Under the pieces are notes generated by a model, which saw only the letters and a program-made list of their open reading frames with translations, had not been told where the DNA came from and did not search any database. Source: Polycyclovorans sp964425915 (GTDB lineage Bacteria > Pseudomonadota > Gammaproteobacteria > Nevskiales > Nevskiaceae). From it: DNA of 64,000 bases. A program made the translations under genes and the position numbers. This document shows, in pieces, positions 1 to 9,974 of the stretch. The first letter of the stretch is position 1, and every line of letters begins with the position of its first letter. The stretch is taken from assembly GCA_964425915.1 (NCBI GenBank), contig CAYROO010000001.1, positions 575,838-639,837 of the forward strand. Reading direction: 5' to 3'.

Positions 1-468
1 CCCGGCGTCGCGCCGGAGTGTGGAACGAGCAAAAACAATAGAACAACGTGGTTACGGTGCCCCTATTTGGAGGCGAGCCTAGCAAATGCCCATGGCCCTT
101 TCAACAGAGATTCGCATTAATTTTCCTTGACGACACAGGCAGTTCCGGCCCATACCTGAACCGCCTTGAACGGTCTGCCGAAGGCCCCGACGACCGCGCC
201 AAGCGCGGCCTCGCCCCAAAAGGGTTCAGGATTGGCCACGACATGCACAAAAAATGATCGCCTCATGGGTGCCATTGGAAGGTCCTGAGTCCTTGCGGCC
301 TACGATCCCGGCAGCGCCCACAGCCGGTCAACCCCCCATATGGCGATTGCACTCGGAAAATGTGCGCTATTGCCCATTGCCAGCCCTGTAGTGGAGCGGC
401 GGACGGTGGCAGGCCTTCTTTCATGCCGAAACCGGGAGCAATAAGAATGCCAGCCCCGCCTGGCACCC
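1..468. other. Left-edge stretch with no supported gene
   Basis: I see no coding sequence I can support here. The two short open frames (about 69 codons each) have no recognisable domain and no convincing ribosome binding site. A small GC-rich hairpin (arms CCGGCG and CGCCGG, positions 2-16) sits at the very edge and could belong to a gene outside the window. The stretch lies downstream of the minus-strand HlyD-type gene, so it probably holds that operon's 3' end. Confidence 0.5.
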
Positions 469-1644
469 TCACCGCTCAACCAAGGCTTCGCTACTGACCC
501 GACGCAGCGGCTTCAACAGGTACTGCGCCACACTGCGGTCACCGGTGATGATCTCCACGGTGGCGGTCATGCCAGGGAGCACTTCGATCTCGTCGCCCCG
601 CTTTTCCGGGAACTCATCAATCTGCACGTGGACCCGGTAGTAGGTGGTCTTGCCCTTGGGCGTGTCTTCTTCCAGGGTGTCAGAGCTGATGTAGGTCACG
701 TGGCCTTTCAGCGAGCCGTACACGGTGTAGTCGTAAGGGTCCAGCTTGACGTTGGCCTTGAGATCGCGGCGCACGAAGGCGACATCACGCGGGGTGACCT
801 TGGCTTCGATCAGCAGCGGATCATCCGAGGGCACGATCTGCAACAGCTCGTCGCCGGCCTTCATGACGGCGCCAATGGTGGTGGCCTGGACACTGTTGAC
901 GGTGCCGGACATCGGTGCGTAGAGCTTGGTGGCCTGAAGCGCACCCACCCGCTGAATGAGCACCTGCTCGGCCTGCTCCATTTCGGCGCGCGCCTTGGCC
1001 AATTCGGACTGGGCCTCCTGGCGATACCCGTTGCGCTTGTTGGTGATTTCGCCGCGAATCTCGCTCACCTGGCGGCGCATGCGCAGCACCTCGCTGGTGG
1101 AGGCATCACCGGTCGCGGCGAGGTTCTCCAGCGCTTCCAATTCCTGGCTGCTCAGCGACAGGGATCGCTCCAGCGCAGTGAGTTCCTCTTCCTGCAATTC
1201 ACGACGGCGGTCGTAGAGATTGCGCATGGACCGCACGATGTCCGGATACTTCAGCACGTCGGCAGAGAAGCGCAATGGCTCACCGTCCAGTTCGGCTTCC
1301 AGTCGCTCGATGTTGGCCTTGAGGCTGGCCACCTTGGAGCGAATCTCTTGCGAGCTGGCTTGGAAGCGCTCGGGGTCCAGCTCGGCCAGCAAGTCGCCGG
1401 CCACCACGGTGTCGCCCTCGCGAACATGTAGCTTCTGCAACACGCCACCATCCACCACCTGCACCACCTGCGAGCGGCTGGAAACAATCACCGTGCCGGG
1501 GGCACGAATCTGCTCCTCAAGGTGTGCCCAGCTGGCCCAGGCGCAGAACACGCCGATGAACAACAGCAGGCCCCACAGAATGAAATGACTGCGGCCGAGG
1601 TCCAAGGGCTCGGCACGGGCAAACAAACGTTCCTCGATACGCAT
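469..1644 (-). CDS. HlyD-family type I secretion periplasmic adaptor
   Basis: Membrane-fusion subunit of a type I secretion system. It bridges the inner-membrane ABC exporter and the outer-membrane TolC-like channel. The 391 residues show the family layout: a short cytoplasmic N-terminus, one membrane segment at about residues 21-41, a lipoyl-like half-motif near 60-90, a long Glu/Arg-rich coiled coil at about 95-235, and a beta-barrel C-terminus with the typical 'VLPGMTATVEI' strand. Its start follows the ABC gene stop by 1 nt, so the two are translated together as the last genes of a TolC-ABC-HlyD operon. Length and coiled coil resemble the PrtE/LapC group of adaptors for proteases and giant adhesins. 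No substrate gene lies next to it. Confidence 0.93.
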   Translation of the reverse strand: MRIEERLFARAEPLDLGRSHFILWGLLLFIGVFCAWASWAHLEEQIRAPGTVIVSSRSQVVQVVDGGVLQKLHVREGDTVVAGDLLAELDPERFQASSQEIRSKVASLKANIERLEAELDGEPLRFSADVLKYPDIVRSMRNLYDRRRELQEEELTALERSLSLSSQELEALENLAATGDASTSEVLRMRRQVSEIRGEITNKRNGYRQEAQSELAKARAEMEQAEQVLIQRVGALQATKLYAPMSGTVNSVQATTIGAVMKAGDELLQIVPSDDPLLIEAKVTPRDVAFVRRDLKANVKLDPYDYTVYGSLKGHVTYISSDTLEEDTPKGKTTYYRVHVQIDEFPEKRGDEIEVLPGMTATVEIITGDRSVAQYLLKPLRRVSSEALVER

Positions 1645-1645
1645 G

Positions 1646-3799
1646 TCAGGCGATTCCGGTGGAGATCACGGGGCCGGTGTTGGTGTTGGCGGCACCGGCA
1701 TTGGCCACCTTGGCCTGAACGGCGCGCACACGGTCGGCCGGCGTGTCCACCTTGACCAGGCCATCCTCGAGGATGAGCACCCGCTCCGCCAGCGGCAGCC
1801 AACTCGGCCGGTGCGCCGTGAAGATGATGGTCTTGGTGGATGGCAGCGCCTGCACCAGCCGCAGGATGCGCTCTTCCGCCCCGGAGTCGAGGCTGGAGGA
1901 AGGCTCATCGAGCAACCAGATTTCAGGATCCTGCAACACCAGGCGGGTGAGCCCCACCAACTGACGCTGCCCACCTGACAGGCCATACCCCCCCTCGCGG
2001 ATCGGCAAGCCCAGGCCCAGCGGGTGCCGCTTCACGGCGTCGATCAGGCCGGTTTTCTCAAGTGCAGCGAAGATGGTGGCCTCGTCCGGCAGTGGCAGCC
2101 CCAAGGTCAGGTTCTCATGCAGGGTGCCGGAAAACAGCCGAACGTCCTGTGGCAGGTATCCGATGACCCGGCGAAGCCAGCTGGGGCGGCAATGCTGAAG
2201 ATCAAGCCCGGCGATCCGTACTTCGCCCTCAGAAGGCGTCGCCAAGCCGGCCAGCACCTTGAGCAAGGTGCTCTTGCCGCCACCGTTGCGACCCAGCACA
2301 GCGATACGTTCGCCTGCCTTGATCTCCAGCTTGGGCACGGCCAGCTGAGCGGACTGCGAACCGAGATAACCGTATTTGAGATCCTGCAGGCTGAGATCCA
2401 GCGACGCACCCTGGGCGTTGGCCTGTCGCGTGGGGTCCTCGTCCGAAGGATTCGCCAGCAGGCCGTTGAGCACCTCCAACGAATAGCTGGCGTGGTGCCA
2501 ACGCAGCAGCAGCTGGGTGATCATCGAGGTAGTGCCCAGCGCACGTCCGGCCAGAATGGCGCAGGCGATCATCCCCCCCATCGTCAGCACACCGCGCTCG
2601 ATCTCATAGACACCGACGATCAGCACACCGACATAGGCGATCTGCTGAAAGAACAGGGTGACGTTCTGCGCATTGGCGGTGAGCTTCTGCAAACGCTCGC
2701 CGCGCTTGCCGGTTTCCCGTGTTGAGCGCAACCACACATCACTGAAGTTCGGCTCGCCGCCCTGCGCCTTGATGATGTCGATCCCGGAAACAGCTTCGAA
2801 CAACACCCCCTGGCGGCGGATGATCTCGTCGTTCTGCTCCCGCTGCAGCCGTGCCATGGGGCGGTACACCAGCAGCCCCACCAGCAGGCAGATGGGCACG
2901 AACAGCACCAGCACCCAGGCCACCTGCTTGCCGATCATGGCAATCAAGGCGATAAAGAAGAACACAAACGGCAGGTCGGCCAGCAGGAACAAGGTGGATG
3001 AGGTGAAGAAGCCCTTGATGGACTCGTAATCGCGAACCTGGGCGACCAGCGAACCGACGTGTGCCGGGCGGCGGTCCGACTTGAGCGCCATCACCTTTTC
3101 GAAGAAGTACAGCGACAGCGCTTCATCGAGCCGCTTGGTGACTGCCTCCAGCAGGTTGACGCGCAGGCCCTTGAAGAACAGATCAAACAGATAGGCGACG
3201 AACACCCCGCTGGCCAGCACCCACAAAGTGGAGTAGGCAAAGTTGGGAACCACGCGGTCATAGACCTGCATGGCGAACAGCGATGAAACGATGGCGATAA
3301 GGTTGATCGCCACCGTTGCGGCGCCGACGTTGAGCAGCGCCGGGCGGTGGGCCTTGAGCGCGGCGATGATGGCTTCGCTGGCCGGCCCTCGCTTGGGGGC
3401 ATGCTTCTGCTCTTCGCCGGTGGCGAGGCTTGGCGACACCGGCACCCACAGATGCTCGACTTCCGGCGAGGTTTCGGGCGCCACACCCAGCCACTCGACT
3501 TGCATCGCTTGGTCGTCGCGTCGGAGCTGTTTGACGATGCCGACCGCTCCGTCAGCGATGATCCAGGCAGGCATCTGCGCATCGAAGGCCAATGCCACCG
3601 GCACCCGCTCCACCGTGTGCCCCGAGAACAGCCACTGCCAGGCGGCGGCGAGACGCTTCTCGGCATTGGCGCCATGAACGTCCTGCCAAGCCTGCTGGGC
3701 TTCCCGCAGCGAAGCATGAAGGCCGCGGCGATGCGCCATCTCGCACAGGGCCTGCGCCGCAAGTGCGTCCCCAATCAGCGGGGCCTTGGCATCAGTCAT
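1646..3799 (-). CDS. Type I secretion ABC permease/ATPase with C39-like N-terminal domain
   Basis: Inner-membrane exporter that powers type I secretion by ATP hydrolysis. It has three parts. The N-terminal domain (about residues 1-125) is C39-peptidase-like with no obvious catalytic Cys, as in exporters of RTX adhesins and haemolysins that do not cleave a leader. A membrane domain follows (about 145-420). The nucleotide-binding domain has Walker A GRNGGGKST, signature LSGGQRQ and Walker B IWLLDEPSSSLD. I chose the ATG at 3799 because it overlaps the TGA of the TolC-like gene and has GAGG about 11 nt upstream. An in-frame ATG at 3811 is also possible. The LssB/LapB-type architecture suggests a large non-cleaved substrate, but none is visible in the window. 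Confidence 0.93.
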   Translation of the reverse strand: MTDAKAPLIGDALAAQALCEMAHRRGLHASLREAQQAWQDVHGANAEKRLAAAWQWLFSGHTVERVPVALAFDAQMPAWIIADGAVGIVKQLRRDDQAMQVEWLGVAPETSPEVEHLWVPVSPSLATGEEQKHAPKRGPASEAIIAALKAHRPALLNVGAATVAINLIAIVSSLFAMQVYDRVVPNFAYSTLWVLASGVFVAYLFDLFFKGLRVNLLEAVTKRLDEALSLYFFEKVMALKSDRRPAHVGSLVAQVRDYESIKGFFTSSTLFLLADLPFVFFFIALIAMIGKQVAWVLVLFVPICLLVGLLVYRPMARLQREQNDEIIRRQGVLFEAVSGIDIIKAQGGEPNFSDVWLRSTRETGKRGERLQKLTANAQNVTLFFQQIAYVGVLIVGVYEIERGVLTMGGMIACAILAGRALGTTSMITQLLLRWHHASYSLEVLNGLLANPSDEDPTRQANAQGASLDLSLQDLKYGYLGSQSAQLAVPKLEIKAGERIAVLGRNGGGKSTLLKVLAGLATPSEGEVRIAGLDLQHCRPSWLRRVIGYLPQDVRLFSGTLHENLTLGLPLPDEATIFAALEKTGLIDAVKRHPLGLGLPIREGGYGLSGGQRQLVGLTRLVLQDPEIWLLDEPSSSLDSGAEERILRLVQALPSTKTIIFTAHRPSWLPLAERVLILEDGLVKVDTPADRVRAVQAKVANAGAANTNTGPVISTGIA

Positions 3800-5279
3800 C
3801 GGTGTCTTCATCCTCAATTACATGAAGGGCGGGCGCGCTGTCCGACAGCCGCCGCCAGTACAGGCCCTGCAGCGCCAAGCGCGCGTTGGCCACCCACAGG
3901 TTGCGACGCACGGTGATCGACTGCAACACGGCGTCGTTGGCCTCTCGCTGGGCGTTGAGCACCTCCAGCCAGCTCTTGCGCCCCACCTCGAACTGCCGGC
4001 GGAAACTCTCCACCAACGCCTGGGCGGATTCCGCTGCGGCCACCTGGGCATCAATCTGCATGATCGCCGAGGCGCGCTCGGCACGCGCCACGGCGATGGC
4101 CGAGTTGACGTCGCGAATCGCCGACTGCAACGCCGCCTGTGCAGCGCGTGCACGCTCGCGGTCGGCCTGGAAGGCGCGGTAGCCAGCGAGTCCATTGTTG
4201 GTCTGGTACTGCATGACCAACAGGGTGGCGTCGTCGTTGTTGGGGTCCACCACAAAGCCATCGAGCTGGCGACGGTGCTCTACCGCCAACTGCGGCCAAA
4301 GCGCGGCCTTGCTGGCGCGCGCCGTGGCGTCCTGCTCCAGGATGGCGGCGACGGCTGCCTGCCGCGCGGGATGCGCGGTGATCTGATCACGGCCGATGCG
4401 CTGCAGTTCGAAATCGCTGAGCAGACGCCGATCACCAGGCCAGCCCACCCGCTCCGGTGCCGCGCCAATGAGGCTGGCCAGCTGCGCCTGTGCCGCCACC
4501 AGCCCCGCGCGATTGGCCTGAAGGCCAGCACGCGCCTGGCTCAAGCGCGTCTGCACCGTTTGCTCGTCGGATTGCGGTGAAACCCCTTGCTGGGCGCGGC
4601 GCCGGATCAGATCGAGCAGGCCCTCCAGGGCTTGTACGTAGCTGCGCCACTGCCGATCCAGCTCATTGGCCGCCGCAAGGTTGAGATAGGCCTCGGCCGT
4701 CGCCAAGCCCAGCTCTAGCCGGGCCAGGTTGAGCTGCGCCAGCGATGCGCGCTGACGGGCTCGCGAGATGTCCACCTGGGCGCCGGTCAGTCCGCCATTC
4801 CAGATCGGCTGGACAATGCGCACGATGCTGGTGTTGTCACCATCGTCGCGCTGCTCGGTCTGCACCGACAAGAAGGGGTAATAGCCGGCGCGGGCACCAC
4901 TGATATCAAAATTGGTGGCTGCGAGGTCGAGCTCGGCCTGGCGCACGCGCGGATGCTGTTCCCAGACGATGCCAAGCGCCTGGCCGAGCGCCAAGCCCGG
5001 CGCCTGGTCGCCCATGTCGGGGGCCTGCGGCAGGCGCGCGAGTTCGCGCTGCACCGATGGCAGGTTGCGGTCCAACTGGAAGCGTGAGCTGCCACCGCTG
5101 GCCGTGATCACAGCCTCGGCAGCAGCAGGATCTTCAGCCACCACCGGGGTCGTCGCAGCGCCCTCGGGCGCCGCACCCCGGAACATCATGCAGCCCGACG
5201 CAAGGGCCCCCAGCAAGGGCACCAGCAACAAAAGGCGCCGCCCGCAGGTCGCGGCGGCGCGGGTCGGGATCGGTGTCAT
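3792..5279 (-). CDS. TolC-family outer-membrane channel lipoprotein of type I secretion
   Basis: Outer-membrane/periplasmic channel component that completes the type I machine with the two downstream genes. From the ATG at 5279 it is 495 residues. It begins with an Arg-rich stretch, a hydrophobic run LLLLVPLLGAL and lipobox LASGC, so it is probably a lipoprotein. The rest is the repeated helical TolC pattern (LGQALGIVWEQHPRVRQAELDL near the front, then long Ala/Gln/Arg helices). The frame is open upstream to 5444, but that part would cover the terminator of the preceding gene and lacks a signal peptide, so I reject it. The 3' end overlaps the ABC gene start. Confidence 0.9.
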   Translation of the reverse strand: MTPIPTRAAATCGRRLLLLVPLLGALASGCMMFRGAAPEGAATTPVVAEDPAAAEAVITASGGSSRFQLDRNLPSVQRELARLPQAPDMGDQAPGLALGQALGIVWEQHPRVRQAELDLAATNFDISGARAGYYPFLSVQTEQRDDGDNTSIVRIVQPIWNGGLTGAQVDISRARQRASLAQLNLARLELGLATAEAYLNLAAANELDRQWRSYVQALEGLLDLIRRRAQQGVSPQSDEQTVQTRLSQARAGLQANRAGLVAAQAQLASLIGAAPERVGWPGDRRLLSDFELQRIGRDQITAHPARQAAVAAILEQDATARASKAALWPQLAVEHRRQLDGFVVDPNNDDATLLVMQYQTNNGLAGYRAFQADRERARAAQAALQSAIRDVNSAIAVARAERASAIMQIDAQVAAAESAQALVESFRRQFEVGRKSWLEVLNAQREANDAVLQSITVRRNLWVANARLALQGLYWRRLSDSAPALHVIEDEDTDD

Positions 5280-5348
5280 GGGCACAGTCTGGTGCGGCAT
5301 CAAGGGCGGCATTATCACACGATGCGCCGCAGGGGCGCGGCAACCGCC

Positions 5349-5387
5349 AAAAAGAAACCCCGCCCCGGTCTGACCGGGGCGGGGTTT
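5349..5387 (-). terminator. Rho-independent terminator after the OmpA-family gene
   Basis: On the minus strand a perfect 15-bp stem (AAACCCCGCCCCGGT pairing with ACCGGGGCGGGGTTT around a 3-nt loop) is followed by CTTTTT. It lies 13 nt past the OmpA-family stop codon. The secretion operon downstream therefore probably starts from its own promoter near 5280-5345. Confidence 0.9.
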
Positions 5388-5400
5388 GCCGGACAACGAC

Positions 5401-6480
5401 TTAGCGCTTGAGGGCTTCGACGTTGACGCGGCGGTTCTGCGCACGACCCTCTTCGGTGCCGTTGCTGGCGGCCGGGCGGGTTTCGCCGTAGGCGGTCAGC
5501 GACAGCAGGTCGATGGCAATGCCCTTGGTCTTCAGATAGTCGCGAACCGCACCCGCACGACGCTCGGACAGGGCCTGGTTGTAGGCCTCGGTGCCGATTT
5601 CGTCGGTGTGGCCGGCCAGTTTGATGGAGGCCACGGCATCACCCGCTTCGGCGACCGCCGCTGCAACGGCATCCAGCTTGGCACGGGCTTCGGCACTCAG
5701 GTCGGACTTGTCGAACGCGAAGTAGACGGTCTCGTTGAGCATGGCGGCGGGCGCTTCCGGCTCGCCGATTTCCTTGGCCACCGGGCAGCCTTTCTCGTCC
5801 ACCTGCGTGCCAGCGGGGGTGTCCGGGCACAGGTCGGCGGAATCGGGGACGCCATCACCATCGCTGTCCACCACGGCCGGCGCCGGCTCGCTCAGACCGT
5901 AGTCCAGCGCCTTGCCGAACGGCACCACGAGACCCAGACGCACCACCAGGTCTTCAACGCGCTTGGGCACGATCGGCGAGTTGACGCCACTGCCACCCAG
6001 GCTGTCGTTGAGATCGGTTTCGCGGAACTTCACATCGAGGCGGGCGCCCACGGTGTTGAAGTACTTGAAAACACCGGCACCGTAGCTGTAACTGGTGTCG
6101 AGGGTGTCACCCAAGCCATCCAGATCGGACTCGACCAGCCCCAGACCGATGGAGGCGTAGGGCACCCAGCCGCGGGACAGCGGGTAGGTGAACAGGGCAT
6201 TGGTTTCCACCGCGCGCTCATCCCAATCGACGCTGCCGGCGGAGCCGTCGGCGTCAAACCAGGATTGGCCGAGGTTCAACTCAAGGCCAAAGTAGCGGTG
6301 CAGCGGCACACCGGCGCCGAAATGGAAGCCGACACCGTCATCGGTGGTGCGATCATCGTCGGAGAAGGTGAACTTCGGGCCGATTTCGAAATACGGACGC
6401 AGCGCATGCGGCTCGGCATGGGCCACACCCGCAAGACACACCGCACCCACAGCAACAGCGGACGACAGAGCTTTGAACAT
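5401..6480 (-). CDS. OmpA-family outer-membrane protein (beta-barrel plus peptidoglycan-binding domain)
   Basis: Outer-membrane protein that links the membrane to the cell wall. The 359 residues start with a signal peptide ending at AHA (about residue 22). An eight-stranded-barrel region follows to about 190. Next is an acidic thrombospondin-type-3-like linker with DSDGDGVPDSADLCPDTP (calcium-binding repeat style). The C-terminal OmpA domain has YFAFDKSDL, LAGHTDEIGTEAYNQALSERRA and a final NRRVNVE. It is monocistronic, with a strong terminator behind it. OmpA-like proteins are sometimes coded next to type I secretion operons for surface adhesins, but a functional link here is only suggested by position. 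Confidence 0.92.
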   Translation of the reverse strand: MFKALSSAVAVGAVCLAGVAHAEPHALRPYFEIGPKFTFSDDDRTTDDGVGFHFGAGVPLHRYFGLELNLGQSWFDADGSAGSVDWDERAVETNALFTYPLSRGWVPYASIGLGLVESDLDGLGDTLDTSYSYGAGVFKYFNTVGARLDVKFRETDLNDSLGGSGVNSPIVPKRVEDLVVRLGLVVPFGKALDYGLSEPAPAVVDSDGDGVPDSADLCPDTPAGTQVDEKGCPVAKEIGEPEAPAAMLNETVYFAFDKSDLSAEARAKLDAVAAAVAEAGDAVASIKLAGHTDEIGTEAYNQALSERRAGAVRDYLKTKGIAIDLLSLTAYGETRPAASNGTEEGRAQNRRVNVEALKR

Positions 6481-6690
6481 TGTGAATTCCCCTGAAAAAG
6501 CGAAGCGCTTGTTTGATCGGTTAACCCGAGTTTATGAAGCGAACACCCCAATATGGTACACGACCGAAAAACCACCACGATGGTGCGCCGCAAAAAAATC
6601 GACGGGTATGTTCCGACCTTCGCCTGAACCGACCCTGAACTCCCGCTAACCTATCGGTCGCAGTACAGGCTGCACATGATACACTTTCGC

Positions 6691-6710
6691 TTATCCGCAT
6701 AAGCGGATTT
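6691..6710. promoter_or_regulatory. Palindromic operator upstream of metK (SahR-like box)
   Basis: The sequence ATCCGC-ATAA-GCGGAT at 6693-6708 is an inverted repeat with 6-bp arms. It occurs again with the same centre upstream of ahcY. ArsR-family SahR regulators are known to control metK and ahcY in many Proteobacteria, responding to S-adenosylhomocysteine, through palindromes of this size. Assigning this box to SahR is inference, as no sahR gene lies in the window. It sits about 66 nt before the metK start codon. Confidence 0.6.
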
Positions 6711-6775
6711 GACGATCATCTTTTCGCCACCTTCCCCGGGCACGCTGCCCACCCCACCGCCGAGGTTTGAAGCCC

Positions 6776-7993
6776 GTGAGCCAGTACCTGTTCACCTCTG
6801 AATCCGTCTCTGAAGGCCACCCGGACAAGGTGGCGGACCAGATTTCCGATGCCATTCTCGACGCCATTCTGGCGCAGGACATCTACGCCCGCGTCGCTTG
6901 CGAAACCCTGGTGAAGACCGGCGTGGCAGTGGTAGCCGGCGAGATCACCACCAGTGCCTCGGTCGACTTCGAGGCCCTGATCCGCAAGACCATCAGCGAC
7001 ATCGGCTACACCAGCTCCAAGGTGGGCTTCGATGGCGAGACCTGCGGGGTGCTGAATGTTATCGGCAAGCAGAGCGTGGACATCGCCCAAGGTGTGGATC
7101 GTGCCCGCCCGGAAGATCAGGGCGCGGGCGACCAGGGCCTGATGTTCGGCTACGCCTGCAATGAGACCGACGTGTTGATGCCGGCCCCGATCCAACTGTC
7201 ACACCGCATCGTCGAGCGCCAGTCGGAAGCCCGCAAGACCGGCCTGCTGCCCTGGCTGCGCCCGGATGCCAAGAGCCAGGTCACCCTGCGTTACCAGGAC
7301 GGCAAGCCGGCGGCGATCGACGCCGTAGTGCTGTCTACCCAGCACGATCCGGACATCAGCCAGGCCGATCTGCGCGAAGCGGTGATGGAGCTGATCATCA
7401 AGAAGGTGCTGCCCGCTGAGCTGCTGCACCGCGACACGCAGTTCCACATCAATCCCACCGGCCAGTTCATCATCGGCGGCCCGGTCGGGGACTGCGGACT
7501 GACGGGCCGCAAGATCATTGTGGACACCTACGGCGGCTATGCGCGTCACGGTGGTGGGGCATTCTCCGGCAAGGACCCCTCCAAGGTGGACCGCTCGGCC
7601 GCCTATGCGGCGCGCTACGTTGCCAAGAACATCGTGGCCGCCGGGCTGGCCGAGAAGTGCGAAGTGCAGGTGAGCTACGCCATCGGCGTGGCGGAGCCGA
7701 CCTCCATCTATGTCACCGGCTTCGGTACCGGCAAGGTCAGCGACGAGCGCCTGGAGCAACTGGTGCGCGCCCACTTCGACCTGCGCCCCTACGCCATTTC
7801 GAAGATGCTTGACCTGCTGCACCCGATGTACCAAGCCACGGCCGCCTACGGTCACTTTGGCCGCCACCCAACCGAGTGCACCTACGAGTACGAAGTGGTG
7901 GAACAGGGCCAGAAGGTCCGCAAGACCACCGCCTTCACCAGCTTTCCCTGGGAGAAGACGGACAAGGCCGAGGCCCTCGCTGCCGACGCCTGA
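6776..7993 (+). CDS. metK: S-adenosylmethionine synthetase
   Basis: Makes S-adenosylmethionine from methionine and ATP in the cytoplasm, the first step of the methyl cycle. The 405-residue length is standard. The N-terminus SQYLFTSESVSEGHPDK has the methionine/ATP-binding GHPDK at 14-18. GAGDQGLMFGY and the loop GGGAFSGKDPSKVDRSAAY are family hallmarks. I chose GTG at 6776, not TTG at 6767, because GAGG at 6762-6765 is correctly spaced for 6776 only and because the family starts with this SQYLFTSES segment. It is followed by a terminator, then ahcY and metF. An identical palindrome before metK and ahcY implies shared control. Confidence 0.97.
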   Translation: MSQYLFTSESVSEGHPDKVADQISDAILDAILAQDIYARVACETLVKTGVAVVAGEITTSASVDFEALIRKTISDIGYTSSKVGFDGETCGVLNVIGKQSVDIAQGVDRARPEDQGAGDQGLMFGYACNETDVLMPAPIQLSHRIVERQSEARKTGLLPWLRPDAKSQVTLRYQDGKPAAIDAVVLSTQHDPDISQADLREAVMELIIKKVLPAELLHRDTQFHINPTGQFIIGGPVGDCGLTGRKIIVDTYGGYARHGGGAFSGKDPSKVDRSAAYAARYVAKNIVAAGLAEKCEVQVSYAIGVAEPTSIYVTGFGTGKVSDERLEQLVRAHFDLRPYAISKMLDLLHPMYQATAAYGHFGRHPTECTYEYEVVEQGQKVRKTTAFTSFPWEKTDKAEALAADA

Positions 7994-8016
7994 TCACACC
8001 CGACGCTGATTCAATG

Positions 8017-8041
8017 AAGGCCGCCCCGTGCGGCCTTTTTT
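8017..8041 (+). terminator. Rho-independent terminator after metK
   Basis: AAGGCCGC pairs perfectly with GCGGCCTT (8017-8024 with 8030-8037), and the T-run spans 8036-8041. It separates metK from ahcY, so the two genes are distinct transcripts despite sharing an operator motif. Confidence 0.9.
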
Positions 8042-8065
8042 GACACGAAAGCTTGCTTTATCCTT

Positions 8066-8085
8066 TTATCCGCATAAGCGGATAT
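8066..8085. promoter_or_regulatory. Palindromic operator overlapping the ahcY promoter (SahR-like box)
   Basis: TTATCCGCATAAGCGGATAT has 6-bp arms ATCCGC/GCGGAT with an ATAA centre, matching 18 of 20 bases with the box before metK. Its right end runs into a good -10 element, TATACT at 8083-8088, so a bound protein would block polymerase. The ahcY start codon is 30 nt downstream. This fits repression by a SahR-type sensor of S-adenosylhomocysteine, by analogy with other Proteobacteria. Confidence 0.65.
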
Positions 8086-8114
8086 ACTGCCGCATCGATC
8101 ACTGGAGTTGCCTC

Positions 8115-9557
<1,443 letters not shown>

Positions 9558-9576
9558 GCCGCGACGCGGCTCAGTC

Positions 9577-9608
9577 GGGAATCGGGAATGGGGAATCGGG
9601 AATCGGGA
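9577..9608 (+). repeat. GGGAATC heptamer array, left copy
   Basis: Four tandem heptamers (9577-9604) plus GGGA follow the ahcY stop. The second copy is mutated to GGGAATG, which creates the ATG start codon at 9588 of the four-helix-bundle gene. The same heptamer occurs inverted in four copies at 9976-10003 and directly in nine copies at 63935-63997. Confidence 0.9.
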
Positions 9609-9974
9609 CAGCGGCCTCACGAGAAACTCGAAGTCTGGCGCGATGCCATGGACTTCGTGGAGGCTGCCTACCGGCTCTCGTCCTCATTTCCGGCCGACGA
9701 GCGCTTCGGACTGACCTTGCAGCTGCGCCGGGCGGCGGTCAGTATCCCGTCCAATATCGCCGAAGGCGCCGCTAGACGCACCCGGCGTGATTACCTGCGG
9801 TTCCTTACCATCGCGCGGGCATCGCTGTCCGAGGCAGATACGCAGATCAAGATCGCACTCCGGCTCGGGTTCGCAACAGAACCGCCTGAGATGCGTGAAT
9901 TGATCGACCGGCTGTTTGCCAAGCTGACAGCCCTGCTCGCCAAGCTCGAAGCCTCCGAGCGGAGTGTGCCGTGA
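9588..9974 (+). CDS. Four-helix-bundle protein (23S rRNA intervening-sequence family)
   Basis: Small (128-residue) helical protein of the family first found encoded in intervening sequences of 23S rRNA genes; its molecular role is unknown. Recognisable segments are HEKLEVWRDAMDFVEAAYRLS, the conserved RRAAVSIPSNIAEGAARR turn and the C-terminal helices ALRLGFATEPPEMRELIDRL. The start codon and residues 1-7 come from heptamer repeats. A start at the later ATG, 9648, would remove part of the first helix. The gene sits alone between ahcY and metF, far from any rRNA, and is flanked by inverted heptamer arrays, so it looks like an inserted cassette. Its TGA overlaps the metF GTG. Confidence 0.85.
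   Translation: MGNRESGQRPHEKLEVWRDAMDFVEAAYRLSSSFPADERFGLTLQLRRAAVSIPSNIAEGAARRTRRDYLRFLTIARASLSEADTQIKIALRLGFATEPPEMRELIDRLFAKLTALLAKLEASERSVP

Noticed and set aside
48..257. A 69-codon plus-strand frame at the left edge
   Set aside because: It has no domain, no convincing ribosome binding site and no conserved neighbour.
5386..6495. A plus-strand frame opposite the OmpA-family gene
   Set aside because: The minus strand carries a complete OmpA domain and terminator; the mirror frame is low-complexity.
8042..8114. SAH riboswitch before ahcY
   Set aside because: The leader between the operator box and the ATG is only about 30 bases, too short for the SAH aptamer, and its conserved motifs are absent.
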